From Stomorhina lunata (Eukaryota; Arthropoda; Insecta; Diptera; Rhiniidae), in contig OW121744.1 in the NCBI GenBank assembly GCA_933228675.1, forward strand, positions 95,651,264 through 95,715,263: 64,000 bases of DNA. Direction: 5' to 3'. The notes under the pieces were generated by a model. That model was given only the letters and a program-made list of their open reading frames with translations, was not told the origin of the DNA and ran no database searches. Below, one piece after another: positions 20,773 to 33,579 of the stretch. The translations under genes and the position numbers were made by a program. The stretch's first letter is position 1; the number at the start of each line of letters is the position of its first letter.

Positions 20773-21330
20773 TTATTGTGCATGAGCCGACAAAGGTTTT
20801 TTAAGTTGGTAATATAAATTTCCAACAGGTGGCGCCACTGGAAATTACTAAAAGTAAATTTAATAGTAAACTGTCCATTTGATCATGCTATGATCTTTAG
20901 AAAAGTTGTTGTGCATGAGCAGACGAAGATTTCTTAGTTGGTTTTACAAATTTCCGACAGATGGCGCCACTGAAAATTACTTAAATGAATTAAATAGTAA
21001 ACTGTGCATTTAATCATGCTATGATCTTCAGCATAGTTATTACTCATGAGCCGATGAAGGTTTCTTAGTTGATATGACCAGTTTCCGATAGGTGGTGCCA
21101 TTCAAAATGACTTAAAATTAATTATATTGTAAACTGTGCATTTGATAAGGCAAAGTTGTTGCGCATGATTCGACGGAGGTTTCTTAGTTGGTGTTACAAA
21201 TTTCCGACAGGTGGCGCCACTGAAAATGACTCAAAATTAATTAAATCGTAAACAAAGAATTTGATCAGGCTATAATCCGTAGCAAAGTTGTTGCGCATGA
21301 GTCGATGGAGGTTTCTAAGTTGGAGTGACC
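20773..21330. repeat. Tandem array, period about 132 bp, five units
   Basis: CATGA(G/T)(C/T)CGA starts near 20781, 20914, 21045, 21164 and 21296 mark the units. Each is followed by (A)GGTTTCTTAGTTGG and, about 40 bp on, CGACAGGTGGCGCCACTG in the better-preserved units. Spacings are 133, 131, 119 and 132 bp; the short one has lost the CATGCTATGATCTT segment. Units have diverged by substitutions and small indels, so the array is not recent. Confidence 0.85.
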
Positions 21331-21840
21331 AAATGATTCAAAATTATAAAATTTATAAAATAAAATTTGCCTCGAAATGCTTATCATAAAGCTCCAAACA
21401 AGGCTCGGTCAACCAGGTACTTTTTGTAAAATAGCCTTTATATGACAAATTTTTCGATCAAATTAGGTATTTTCACGTTATTCTATACAAAATCTCTACT
21501 GATTCACGGATAATTATAATATGAGACTTAGAGTATTTGGAACATTCAAAGTTTTATTTTTGCCTATTAACGATTGTAAGTTTTTGCCATTTTCGATTTT
21601 ACGAATTTTTAAAAAATAAAATTTTTTTGATTTTCAAAAAAAAATTTTTTTGCATTGAGATATGATTATTTCCAAAACTGTTGATAACACAAAAATCTTG
21701 CGTTAACACGTTTTAAGGGCAATTTGGTTCTTAATCCATCATATATTTTTTAGAAAAATTGGCCAAGTTATTTTTCAGATATGGTAAAATTAGTATGATA
21801 ACCTCTTCGAAAATCCCAAATTTTAGAAAAACTATTTAAA
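21331..21840. other. Non-coding DNA, unassigned
   Basis: There is no recognised feature. The sequence is AT-rich with AAATTTTTTT runs. Confidence 0.35.
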
Positions 21841-22535
21841 AACAAGTAAGAAAGTCCTATAGTCGGTCATGCCCGACCATATGATACCCTTAAAAACTGG
21901 GGTCAAATATCTTATTTTTCGTGTATAGAGACAAATATTTTCTAAATTTTGACATCATACAAAGATTTTCCAAAAATTTATATATTTATGCTATATCCGT
22001 CGTTTTGACCTCTATGGGAGCTGGGGTCAAATGTGGACCGATTGTTTAGAAATTCAACAATTTGATTACAGTTTTTGCAAAAAATATGTACACAAAAAAT
22101 AAACATAAAATTGTCATTATCTTCGGATTTACGAGTACTTAAGTGATTTTCGTCTTAATTAGTACGTTTTGACTGAAGAGTTTGTATGGGAGCTATGGTC
22201 AAATATGCACCGATTTATTCAAAATTTGGTGCAGCGATTTTCGTGTTCATAAGCAATACATATTTGTTTTAAATTTTATGAAAATTTATTGATATTTTTG
22301 GCAAAAATACTAATTTTGGGAAGTAAGGCCTATGGGAGCTACCATTAATATTGGACCGTCTGTGCCAAATTTCATCAAATTATCTTTAGAATTGAGACCT
22401 GTACATTGATTACAAGGTTTACATGGGGGTCCAGCCAGCTGTCCAGACAAACAGACTGACTGACATCGTTAAATAGACTCAGGAAGTGATTCTAAGTCTA
22501 TTGGTATACCTATAAGTGAGTCTAAGTCTAAGTAT
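21841..22535 (-). repeat. GTCY-family repeat, minus-oriented copy
   Basis: On the minus strand this is a near full-length copy: TCTAAGTCTATTGG/GAATCACTTCCTGAGTC, a degraded GTCAGTCTGTTTG run, CCCCCATGTAAACC, GATGAAATTTGGCACAG, GGTAGCTCCCATAGG, CCATAGCTCCCATACAAAC and the terminal GACCGACTATAGGACTTTC. The 5' hairpin block is lost. Confidence 0.85.
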
Positions 22536-22569
22536 TTAAAATACTCGTATATCTGATTTTGCTGTCCTA

Positions 22570-22725
22570 TACATTAGGGTGCTGCTACTAAGCAAAACAT
22601 ATAATATTCAGTCTGGGTTCGAGTCCCGGTCACCGAAACATCATTAACTGTAATTTTTAATTTCTTTTTAAATGAATTATTACCACAGCATCAACCAGGC
22701 ATTAATAATAACACGCTGCCGATGT
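22570..22725 (+). repeat. tRNA-like SINE family 2, copy 2
   Basis: The B-box GGGTTCGAGTCCCGGTCAC (about 22617-22635) and the downstream AATAACACGCTGC match copy 1 at 11.64 kb. The D-arm region (GCTGCTACTAAGCAAAAC) is only loosely tRNA-like. It directly follows a GTCY copy. Confidence 0.55.
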
Positions 22726-23596
22726 AAAAATAATAAAATGCAGAATAAGTAGCAGCAAATGCCCACAGACACCAAATGCAGATATAGGGACAATAAGACC
22801 TAGTGTAACTGCAGGGTAACTAATATTTACATATGTTTATCTACTCCAAACACATAAACCTTTACATATGTATGTAAGATCTTACATATTCGAATAAATT
22901 TACGATTTCAAAACATTTCATTGAGTAATGAATCAATGTCAAAATTTTCAATTTATTTAGTATGAGTATTTATTAAGTTTACCTAGACGAAATTACCAGC
23001 CAATGTATTTTCCTGTTCACAAGTCTCTAAGATTTTCAAGTACATACTCGTACGTATTATTCAATGTATCCAGAGCATCAAATAAACCAAATGCATAAGA
23101 GACATAAGCACATGCATGCAAATATCTTTGTTAATATGAGTATAAAATGTAAATTTACCTATTTTGCATTAGTATGAGTGGTAGGTAAATATGCATTAAT
23201 TACATGTAAGATAAACATTGCAGCAAATATTCCATATTTTGCTAAAAAGTTTTTTACTCTAAGTTTTACTTAAATCCCTAGTGTCTGTTTCCTTCAGCTC
23301 CATTGGCTTAAGCAGGTGGGTGTTAGTATATGGGGCTATATTCAGGTAAACTAAATTATGCAAAAAGTATGTAAATGATACTGAAATAACTCATTTATAA
23401 GAATTATTTGCCATAAGTTAAACTGACTGTTATGAAGAATTTATTGAACAATATTACCTAATATTTAGAGATAAGAATTATGTGATGATTAGGCATAAAT
23501 ATTTGAAAATTATTGAATTAGTAATGACAACTTAGGTTAAGGATATCCTCTCATCCTAACAAATCAAATCTACTTAATATTGAAAAAAAAAAGAGA
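22726..23596. other. Unique-looking AT-rich DNA before the first satellite
   Basis: No feature is recognised. Sequence remains non-repetitive up to an A10 run immediately before the 11-bp satellite. Confidence 0.4.
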
Positions 23597-25060
23597 TAGT
23601 CTAATCATAGTCTAGTCATAGTCTAGTCATAGTCTAGTCATAGTCTAGTCATAGTCTAGTCATAGTCTAGTCATAGTCTAGTCATAGTCTAGTCATAGTC
23701 TAGTCATAGTCTAGTCATAGTCTAGTCATAGTCTAGTCATAGTCTAGTCATAGTCTAGTCATAGTCTAGTCATAGTCTAGTCATAGTCTAGTCATAGTCT
23801 AGTCATAGTCTAGTCATAGTCTAGTCATAGTCTAGTCATAGTCTAGTCATAGTCTAGTCATAGTCTAGTCATAGTCTAGTCATAGTCTAGTCATAGTCTA
23901 GTCATAGTCTAGTCATAGTCTAGTCATAGTCTAGTCATAGTCTAGTCATAGTCTAGTCATAGTCTAGTCATAGTCTAGTCATAGTCTAGTCATAGTCTAG
24001 TCATAGTCTAGTCATAGTCTAGTCATAGTCTAGTCATAGTCTAGTCATAGTCTAGTCATAGTCTAGTCATAGTCTAGTCATAGTCTAGTCATAGTCTAGT
24101 CATAGTCTAGTCATAGTCTAGTCATAGTCTAGTCATAGTCTAGTCATAGTCTAGTCATAGTCTAGTCATAGTCTAGTCATAGTCTAGTCATAGTCTAGTC
24201 ATAGTCTAGTCATAGTCTAGTCATAGTCTAGTCATAGTCTAGTCATAGTCTAGTCATAGTCTAGTCATAGTCTAGTCATAGTCTAGTCATAGTCTAGTCA
24301 TAGTCTAGTCATAGTCTAGTCATAGTCTAGTCATAGTCTAGTCATAGTCTAGTCATAGTCTAGTCATAGTCTAGTCATAGTCTAGTCATAGTCTAGTCAT
24401 AGTCTAGTCATAGTCTAGTCATAGTCTAGTCATAGTCTAGTCATAGTCTAGTCATAGTCTAGTCATAGTCTAGTCATAGTCTAGTCATAGTCTAGTCATA
24501 GTCTAGTCATAGTCTAGTCATAGTCTAGTCATAGTCTAGTCATAGTCTAGTCATAGTCTAGTCATAGTCTAGTCATAGTCTAGTCATAGTCTAGTCATAG
24601 TCTAGTCATAGTCTAGTCATAGTCTAGTCATAGTCTAGTCATAGTCTAGTCATAGTCTAGTCATAGTCTAGTCATAGTCTAGTCATAGTCTAGTCATAGT
24701 CTAGTCATAGTCTAGTCATAGTCTAGTCATAGTCTAGTCATAGTCTAGTCATAGTCTAGTCATAGTCTAGTCATAGTCTAGTCATAGTCTAGTCATAGTC
24801 TAGTCATAGTCTAGTCATAGTCTAGTCATAGTCTAGTCATAGTCTAGTCATAGTCTAGTCATAGTCTAGTCATAGTCTAGTCATAGTCTAGTCATAGTCT
24901 AGTCATAGTCTAGTCATAGTCTAGTCATAGTCTAGTCATAGTCTAGTCATAGTCTAGTCATAGTCTAGTCATAGTCTAGTCATAGTCTAGTCATAGTCTA
25001 GTCATAGTCTAGTCATAGTCTAGTCATAGTCTAGTCATAGTCTAGTCATAGTGTAGTCAT
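23597..25060 (+). repeat. 11-bp satellite TAGTCTAGTCA, about 133 copies
   Basis: The plus strand is an uninterrupted head-to-tail array of TAGTCTAGTCA. The 1464 bp correspond to about 133 units. The first unit has one change (TAGTCTAATCA) and the last full unit one (TAGTGTAGTCA); I saw no internal variant. The 11-mer is itself an imperfect 5+6 dimer, TAGTC + TAGTCA. It holds a stop (TAG) in every frame every 33 bp, so it cannot be coding. Left flank is an A-rich run, right flank GGTTCTGCC. Confidence 0.97.
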
Positions 25061-26660
25061 GGTTCTGCCTTGTAATTTGAGCTGATTTTGCTTAAATCCT
25101 TGAATTTTATTAGTAAGAATATAAATTTCTTCCTAAACTATAATTTTTAATTACACGACTTTGACATAATAAATTTATTTTAACGACCTGTATTTTATGT
25201 TTAGGTTTTGTTCATCTTCTAGTTATTTAAGTGTTCAAAAGACGCTTCTAGTTAACGTTTCCAGCTAAAACTATCAAATATCACTTGCAGCAATAAAGTG
25301 AAGTGTTTGGTACTTGGCATCTTCCTCATCTACATATTGAAGTGAAGTCCTTGTTATTTTATATATAAATACGTATTTTATGTATAAACTATAGGCAAAA
25401 TCACTTAAAATAATTTGTGTATGAGTTTGTGTTAAAGAATCCGTAAAAAATGTTGCTAAACTAGCAACAATTTTTTTTAATGAATACTTAACAACTTGGC
25501 ACAAAAAGCTCAAAAATGCAAAATGAAAAGTATCTTCAGTTACCGGCAACAAAATTGTGATGGAAATAAAACTATCTATAAAATATGTTGTTTAGAATTT
25601 ATTATACAACATTCTTTAGCATATTTTTAGAGCTCCTTTAGTTTTATACCTGTTTTGGGTCAGGAGTATGGAGATGTGCCAGTTTTGGTTTTTAGAGCTA
25701 CTACTTTAAAAGTGAACCTCACAACCACCCAATAAATTTTAAAGATTAAATGTACAAAAAAGGTGTCATATAAAACTCTTGGTTTTCTTTGTGTTGCTGA
25801 TATTGTAGGGGTGTGGGTATGTGCAGATTTTTGACAATATGTTGGCGCTTTTGTTGGAACATGTCGATGTGAGTGTTTGTGTGTGAGTGGGTAAAGTATT
25901 GTATTACCCAGTGACCTTCACACCTATAAAAAATTGGTTTTGAAGGTATAATTTTATTCATTTGTTATGCACATATTAATTTTTTAAGGACTGGCATGAA
26001 ATATGTGTTAACGTTATGGTAAACCCTTTGTGAAGTTATTAATGGTCTTATGGGGAAGGCTTCGTTTAGGAAAAATTTAATTAATTCACTTAAAAATTTG
26101 TAACCAGTTCCTTTAAAAGGCGCCAGCCAAAACCAAATGCAATCAATTGGAAATTACTGATTTCTTGTGGTCCTTCAAACCGGATAAAACACAGAATTTT
26201 TAACAGATGTAATAGCCTATTTCATTAACGAAAATTATTTGTTGATCCCTGGATCAGTATCATACATATATACAGAAATGAACCGATATGAAAAATATCG
26301 AATATGATAAGTATTTTTCCATTTAAAGGGTAAATAAGGGAAAAATTTTGAATAATATTTCTTATAGTGGAGAATGAAAAAAATTAATTCCGTTCAGCCT
26401 CAAAAATAAGAAGACTAGTTTTTGGTACTTTTCAAATATTGTGCCATTTTGGTACTTTTATGTTTGGGAATTTTAAGTATCAAATGTAAAGATATATTTT
26501 ATATCTTTTTCTTATGCCATTACAAAAACGAAGAACTTATTCTTCTGTTATGATAAAAATATCTAATAAGTTGTTAGTTTTTTACGAACGCAAAGTGGCT
26601 TGAAATCAAAAAAAGTGGTAATAAATCTGTATCTTCTATTCTGCTTAGAATGCTATATCT
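25061..26660. other. Non-coding DNA between satellite and 129-bp array
   Basis: I can support no gene. GT-rich segments near 25800-25890 yield short open frames that look like chance. A GGGTAAAG..ATTACCC self-complementary stretch lies near 25889-25909. Confidence 0.4.
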
Positions 26661-26676
26661 AATTTTGAAATCGTCC

Positions 26677-29370
26677 CTGTTTCATTTCCGTTTTTCATAG
26701 GAACATTTGGAAAAATTAAGCTGTTAATGATAGTTTATTCACTTATTTTAGTTTTTTTGTTTTATAAGATTTTTTATTTTTTGCAAGATAAATGAAAAAA
26801 TGTTCCATATCCAACGTTTTTTTTTTTAATATATGCTAAGAACAATATTTTTTTAAACACTGCAGTATGAAATTAAAAACACGATCTTGTTTCATTTCCA
26901 TTTGTCATAGGAACATAAAGAAAAAATATTTGTAATGCTTCTATTGTTATATTTTGAAGGCGTTACTTGATAAAAGATTCAAATCTGCTTACGTTTCCAT
27001 AAATAATTTTGAAATAGGTTGTGTTTCATTTCTATTTGTCATAGGAACATATAGAAAAAATATTTTTAATGCTTCTAAAATTATATTTTGAAGGCGTTAC
27101 CAAGTAAAAGATTCGATTCTGGTTTCGTGTCAATATATAATTTTGAAATCGGTTCTGTTTCATTTCCATTTTATAAGAACATTGGAAACAAATAAACTGT
27201 TCTTGATATTTTGTTTGTTTATTATCGTTTTTTATAATTTTTTCTATTACGTCATTTAGAATTTGTTTCAATATGAACAAACAAATTTGTTTCTTTTCCA
27301 TTTTCATAGGAACGTAAATGAAAATTAAAGGTTTTTAAGGTTTTGAATAAAACTATATGATAGAACAAGATACATTTAACATTGCGATATAAAATTTTAA
27401 AAATCGATCTCGTTTAATTTCCACTTATTATACGAACATATAGAAACAAAAATTGTGTACTTCTATTGTTATATTTTGAAGGCTTTACTAGCTAAAAGAT
27501 TCGATTCCATTTACATTTTTTTATACATAATATGTATAAATCGGTTCTGTATCATTTTCATTTTTCATAGAAACATATGTAAAAATTAAGCTATTTTGGA
27601 TGTTTTGTTTCAATTTTCATACTTACACTCGAAAATAATGTTAAAAACAAGATTTCTGTATATTCTTATATACAATTTTCAAAAAAAAAATCTGTTTCAT
27701 TTCCAATTATCATAAGAACACCAAGAAATAATTAAAATTTTCTTTGATATTTTGTGTTTTTTTTTTTACTTCTCATTACTTTTTCTATATTACCAATTAT
27801 TTTTCCTGACAACAGAACAAAAATTATTTGGTTTCAATTCCATTACATAGGATTTTTTTTTGTAAAAATTCAAAGTTGATATGTTTTATAGACAATTTAA
27901 TGTTTAAAAGGAGATTGTCTTTATATTCCTATATACAATTTTCAAATCAATCTGTTTTATTTCCATTTTTCATAGGAACACTTGGTAATAATTCAAATAT
28001 TCTTTGATATTTTGTGTTATTTATTACTTCTCATTACTTTTTGTATATTTACAATTATTTTTCCTGACAAAAGAACAGAAATAATCTTGTTTCATTTCCA
28101 TTTTTTCTAGGAATACTTGAAATAAATTATTTTTTTTTATTTTTTATTTTTTATAATTTTCTTACTTTGTATAAACTTTTTATTACTTCGTATAAAAAAT
28201 AAAACAACAATAAAAAAATGTTGTTTCAATTCCAATTGCATGGGAATGTTTCGGAAAAAATTAATATTAACACATTTTGATTGCAATTTTATATTAAAAA
28301 CTAGATTTTCTTTACATTCCTATAGACAATTTTCAAATTGAGCTTGTTTAATTTCCATTTTTCATAGGAACACGTCTAATAAATTAAAATTTTATTTCAT
28401 ATTTTACCATTTTTATTACATTACCTTACATCCCATTGCTTTTTCTATTTTAACCAATTATTTTTCTGAAAAAAAGAATACAAGTAATATTGTTTTAATA
28501 CCGATTGCATAGGAATGTTTCGAAAAAAATTAAGGTTTATATGTTTTGATTAACATTGTATATTACATTCCTATATACAATTTTTAAATTGAGCTTGTTT
28601 CATTTCGATTTTCCATAGGAACACTTGGTTAAAATTCCAATTTTCTTTGATTTTTTTAGTTTTCATTACTTTTTATATTTTTTTTTGACATAAGAACACA
28701 AAAAAATATTCTTTCAGTTCCAATTGTATAGGAATGTTTTGAAAAAAATAAAAATTAATATGTTTTGATTAAAATTTTATTTTAAAAACGAGATTTTCTT
28801 TACATTTCGATAGACAATTATAAAATCGGGTTTGTTTCATTGTCATTTTATTTATAAATTCAAAGTTTCTCTAATTTTTTTAGTTTTCTTTACTTTTCCT
28901 TACTTTTTATACATTACCTGTTATTTTTTCTGGATCAGAATACAAATAATTTCGTTTCAATTCCAATTGCATAGGTATGTTTCGAAAAAAAATAAGGTTG
29001 ATATGTTTTGATTAAAATTTTATATTAAAAACCAGATTGTCTTTACACTCCTACACACAATTTTTAAATTGAGCTTGTTTCATTTCCATTTTCCATAGGA
29101 ACACTAGGAATATATTAAAACTTTCTTTGATTTTTTAAAGTTTTTATTACTTTTTAATAATTTTTATATAATACCTGTTATTTTTTCTGACATCAGAATG
29201 CAAATAATTTTGTTTCATTTCCAATTGCATAGGAACGTTTCAGAAAAATTTAAGATTAATATGTTTTGTTTAAAATGTTGTATTAAAAAACAGATTCTCT
29301 TTACTTTCCTATATACAAATTTTAAATCGAGCTTGTTTCATTTCCATTTTTCATAGGAATTCTTCTGTTA
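26677..29370 (+). repeat. Old tandem array, period about 129 bp, alternating two-motif structure
   Basis: About 21 occurrences of a core like TGTTTCATTTCCATTTTTCA followed by TAGGAACA are spaced mostly 120-146 bp apart (first gap 209). From about 27.8 kb onward two versions alternate: type A (CTTGTTTCATTTCC then CATAGGAACAC) and type B (TTTCAATTCCAATTGCATAG then GAATGTTTCG), giving a higher-order dimer of about 250 bp. Between cores, blocks such as CTTTACATTCCTATA, CAATTTTCAAAT and ATATGTTTTGATTAAAATTT also recur. Identity is moderate, so the array is ancient. No open frame runs through it. Confidence 0.88.
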
Positions 29371-31059
29371 CGGATGATATTTTTTAGTATTCTTGTTAGA
29401 TTTACTATTTTTAAGACTAGGGTTTAACTTCGGGTCCTATTCGTAGTTACCAGTCCTATTTGTAGTCAATAATACTTATTTCTGCCAAGAACTTAAAGCT
29501 TTTTTTTAATCAACTTTAATTCTAAGGTCTTTTGAGCCTTATTTAAAAATTAAAGAATTATTTTTATTGCTTCTCTATTCTAAGGTATGTACCTTATGTA
29601 TCTGATCGCCTATTATTTTAAGTACTTCATATTTTGGTCTTAAATCTTTTTTACTGTAAATTAGTTCTTTTTTTTTTGTTGCTGCAAGATTTTTGCATTT
29701 AGCTTAAAAATTATTTTTAGTCTGAGACTCATTTTTCAAGACCAAGACAACATGTGTACAGAAAAGTCTTTTATACCGAAATCCTTTTTTTTTTTACTAC
29801 AAAATGATTGTTTGTCGTTGCTTTATGGCGTTTTATTGTTGAACTGAAGAACTGGAGGAAAAAAAAGAAAGAAGCATTTATTTTCATAACCATTTTACCA
29901 TAAGGAAGTAATAAATTTTACCAGACGTCAACACATGTAGGGAATTGTATGCAAAAAAGCTGACTTATTTCTGTTCCTTCTGTAATTCTGTATGCTTCAA
30001 ACATTTTTTTATATATCTATATATTTATTCCTTGTTTTAGTCCTGTTCAAGGCAAAAGAGAACAAAAACGAGTGCTAAAAATGAAAAGAAAAAAATCTAA
30101 AGTAATATACAAAAAAAAAAAATAAAAAAAAAATTAAGCTGAAAACAAAAATTTTATTTTATATTTTTTTAAAATACTCTTCTAGACCGACCTAAGCAAT
30201 TTAGACACAATGATGAAGGCAATAAAGCCAGAAGGTTGTCGGCAATTTTGAAATAAGATTTTGGTAATATTTTTCTTCTTTTTGTTTCCTTTTTATAAAT
30301 ATAGACTTATTTTATTATAAATTCTTATACAGTAGAATGACAACAAAAGGTTTTTTTCTTTCGGCAGAAAAATCATTATAAATACATTCGGATGTTAAGG
30401 AATTTATGACATTGATTTCTTTGCTAGACATTTATAAACTTCTGAAAAAATTTGACAGTTTTTATGGAAAATTTAAGGAAATTGCTATTAAGGAATAACA
30501 ATTTTAAATACTAATTCATAAATATATAAAAGTGCCTAAATTTAGGGTTTTAAGCAAATAAATTTATATAAAGTATAACATACATTGGGGATTAATTTTT
30601 TTAAATAAAAATTTAAGCATACTTTTGGGAACTTTGATATCTAGGAAATTTATATACTTTTATAACAAAAAAAACTAAAAACATTTCTGGTACATGTTAA
30701 ACATATTTAATACAAAAAAAAACTTTATTAACAAATTTTTCTGAAAATATCGAAGCCTTCTTTTAGGATGAAAACGAAGCCACCAGCATTAATGCAATAA
30801 ACTTTATAACAAAGATTTATAGATGATAAAAGGTGTTCCAATAGGGAATGTTGGACTTTGGTAGTTGATAAAGGTGATCTTAATGAAGCTACATCAAATT
30901 AGTCTGTTTAGCCCAATTACCCAGGATGGATGTAATAATGAATTTGTTTTATGAAATAGGCATACTGTTCTGAAAACGTACCTCTCGCTTCACCCATTTT
31001 ACGGTCGCCATATTGCTTTAGAAAACTATTCTGAATTTAGTATATAAATTTAAGCACAT
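29371..31059. other. AT-rich non-coding DNA
   Basis: I see no feature beyond homopolymer and A-rich tracts (for example 30108-30135). Confidence 0.4.
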
Positions 31060-31960
31060 GCTACATTACCTCCCAGACAACACGGCACTTTATCCCCATG
31101 GCAACACGCCACATTATCCCCCACACAACATCATACTTTAAACCCCGGAAATATGCCATAATACCCTCGAGATATTTCGGTATGTGAAGAAAATCGATCG
31201 TTTTCAAATAGATCGATTTCAGATATATTTTTGAGATAATTTTCCCCATTTCCACAAAAAATTCAAACCAAATGAAAGATAAGATATCAGTCAAAAGGAT
31301 TAAAGCCCAAATTTGTATTTTTTTTTTTTTTGAGAAATAACCGAAAGTTATCTCAAAGTTGTATCAGAAATCGGTCGCTTTGAAAACGATCGATTTGCAT
31401 GACATACCGGATTATGAAGCTTTTCCCACTGCAATAAGCTACCCTACCCCGCCGACAACATGCTACGTTTCCCGTCTTAAAGAAGCTACAATATCTAGCC
31501 GGCAATATGCTACACTTACCTCCCTATAACATGCTGCATTAGCCCCCACAAACATTACCCCCAGGCAACACTGTAATTTATCCCCACCGCAACTCTACAC
31601 ATTATCTCTTATACAACATCATATTTTAAACACAAACAACATGCCACAATATCCCTCATATAACATGACGCTTTATTATACCGGAAACACGTTATACTAC
31701 CCTGACGACAACATTCAAAACTACCCCCCAAAGAAGATGCCATTTCCAGCCGATAATATGCTGTAATACCCCTACAACATGCTACATTAACCCCCGGCAA
31801 CCGGATATATTACACCCCAGTCAACACTCCACTATAGCTCCCCGGCAACAAGCTACATTATCTTCTTCGAAAAATTATCTCCCAAGGCTAGATACCTAGC
31901 AGCAGTCAACATTACCCCATAGACAACATGCTACAATTCCCCCCGACAAGTCAGGTTCAA
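31060..31960. repeat. C-rich degenerate minisatellite (CAACATGCTACATTA-CCCCC)
   Basis: Short units of the type (C)AACATGCTACATTAYCCCC recur about every 20-30 bp with many variants (AACACGCCACATTATCCC, AACATGCCACAATATCCC). The array is interrupted at 31177-31410 by an inverted-repeat element. Cytosines are concentrated on the plus strand, opposite to the AT-rich surroundings. Minus-strand open frames 31061-31294 and 31609-31800 are read-throughs of this repeat. Confidence 0.75.
31177..31410. mobile_element. 234-bp MITE with about 50-bp TIRs inside the minisatellite
   Basis: The left arm reads TCGGTATGTGAAGAAAATCG then ATCGTTTTCAAA; the right arm read inward is CCGGTATGTCATGCAAATCG then ATCGTTTTCAAAG, with CGATTTC.GATA further in on both. 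ATT lies outside both ends (31174-31176 and 31411-31413). It has no coding capacity. Confidence 0.75.
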
Positions 31961-32345
31961 TAGAATATAATCTGCTGATGTCAAACGGCTCTTGACTGAA
32001 AAAAGTAGAGCTCGAAAAAAATGGCAACACAATAAATCTACCAAATCAAAAAACAGATTACAAAATTGTATAAAACTACCTAGGAACTAATCCCAAAGTG
32101 TTGAAACCCTGAAAACTTATCTAGAAGGACTAGGTGAGACCCCGCAAACGGATTATTAATTATGGAGAGCAGATAAAAATTATAAAAGATCTGCCATAAG
32201 TAAGCCACCTTTGGGAAATGTTAGAGGTGGATGGGCAAGAAACAATTCTGAAAAAAGTGAACTGTTTCATTTGAAATGCGTTTTTACTCAAAATTCATTC
32301 AATGATATTGTGGATCTACCTCCAGTTGTAGAACAACGTAGTACA
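31960..32345 (+). pseudogene. LINE linker fragment (Jockey-like)
   Basis: Plus-strand translation gives VKRLLTEKSRARKKWQHNKS, later YLEGLGETPQTDY.LWRADK, and KPPLGNVRGGWARNNSEKSE followed by LFHLKCVF. These are the recurring landmarks of the linker between endonuclease and RT in Jockey-group LINEs: (A)RRRWQ, TDYSLWKA, GxWARxxxEKAELF. A stop precedes LWRADK. The RT that should follow is not intact. Confidence 0.75.
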
Positions 32346-32439
32346 ACAATAAGATGATAATGTTTTCGCCGGTTAGACTTTTTCTTGTGGGATTTGCTTA
32401 TGCGACAGTTGTATTCGAATAAGTAACAACCGACAGAGG

Positions 32440-33560
32440 CACTGCTACAGTCCACAAGGAGATGTATTATCCCCTCTCCTAAGGAACCTTGCTATAAACA
32501 AACTGCTCACTGAAGCATAGGCAAAAGATGGGGACTTAACCCTACCAACACTGCCTGGCTCCTCGACATGGTTATAAAGCCTATACTGATGTATGGTGAG
32601 CTGGTTTGGTGGCCTGCACTGACCAAGGCAAACCAGCGGGATTCTTTTACTTTTAATTTTAAGATAGTCCGCTCTAATTATTTATGATTTATTAAGAACC
32701 ACACCATCTAAGGCACTCTTTGTCATGCTTAACTGGCTCTCAGTCGAACTAATGGCACAAAAAATTGTTCTTTACTTGTCTGTCCAACCTGGTCTCACTC
32801 AGAATAGGATACTCCACCATTCTGAATAAAATTGCTAATTTCCCCGACTACATTTACCACTGCATATCCGTCCCTCTCTTTGACAAATCCTTCACTGTAA
32901 CTATCTCTGCCTTCACTGTAACTATCCCTATAGACACCTCATCTCTTGATGATAAATGTTTGAAGGTGTGGGGTATTTAGGTGGGAGATTTGCTTTAGGG
33001 TTCCTGATCTATGTAGTATTCCTCAAGCCGAGTTATCGGCCATATACAAGGCACTTAATTGGATAAGATCCCACAGAATATACGACAGGGATATTCGTTT
33101 CTGTGCCGACAGTTAGGCTGTCATTTAATCCATATCTATAGTCCATACGACAACTGTTCTCACTCGCAAGTGACGGGAATCTCTTAATAAGATGGGTACC
33201 CGACAACCGTTCTCACTCGCGAATTCCGGCCATCTCTTAACGGCATTGGTACCCGGGCAAACAACATACCTGGTAACTTCACTGAGGACAAACTTACTAA
33301 ATCCCGTGGACTTCTGAGTCAGGAAAACATCGACCAACTTATAGGCTTACCGCTATCCGCCTGCAAATCGGTAATTAGGCAATATCTTTATGGGTCAGCC
33401 CAGAACATTTGGTCTATTGTTTAATCTTCTTGTTTAATCTTCAGGCAAATATCTCCCACTTATAGCAATAAACGCTTTATCTATCTCCGCACCGATTCCG
33501 CAACCTAATCTAAACCTTAACAGGACAAAGCGTTTTTGGGTTGCATTTCAGAATATGTAA
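32440..33560 (+). pseudogene. LINE remnant with RNase H-like tail
   Basis: Plus-strand pieces read PQGDVLSPLLRNLAINKLL (RT turn, about 32454-32510), VIKPILMYGELVWWPAL (thumb, about 32570-32622), LRTTPSKALFVMLNWLSVEL (about 32688-32750), then an RNase H-like series: SIPQAELSAIYKALNWI (about 33014-33064), FCADS (near 33100) and HNNIPGNFTEDKLTKS (about 33245-33303), resembling the GHxxIxGNExADxLA motif of RNase H. The presence of an RNase H domain places it near the R1/LOA/I group, unlike the Jockey-like piece just upstream. All parts are broken by stops and frameshifts. Confidence 0.75.
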
Positions 33561-33579
33561 CCTTTATGCTTTAAACATA

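Noticed and set aside
23597..25060. Repetitive coding sequence in the 11-bp array
   Set aside because: Period 11 puts TAG into every frame each 33 bp on the plus strand; no open frame survives.
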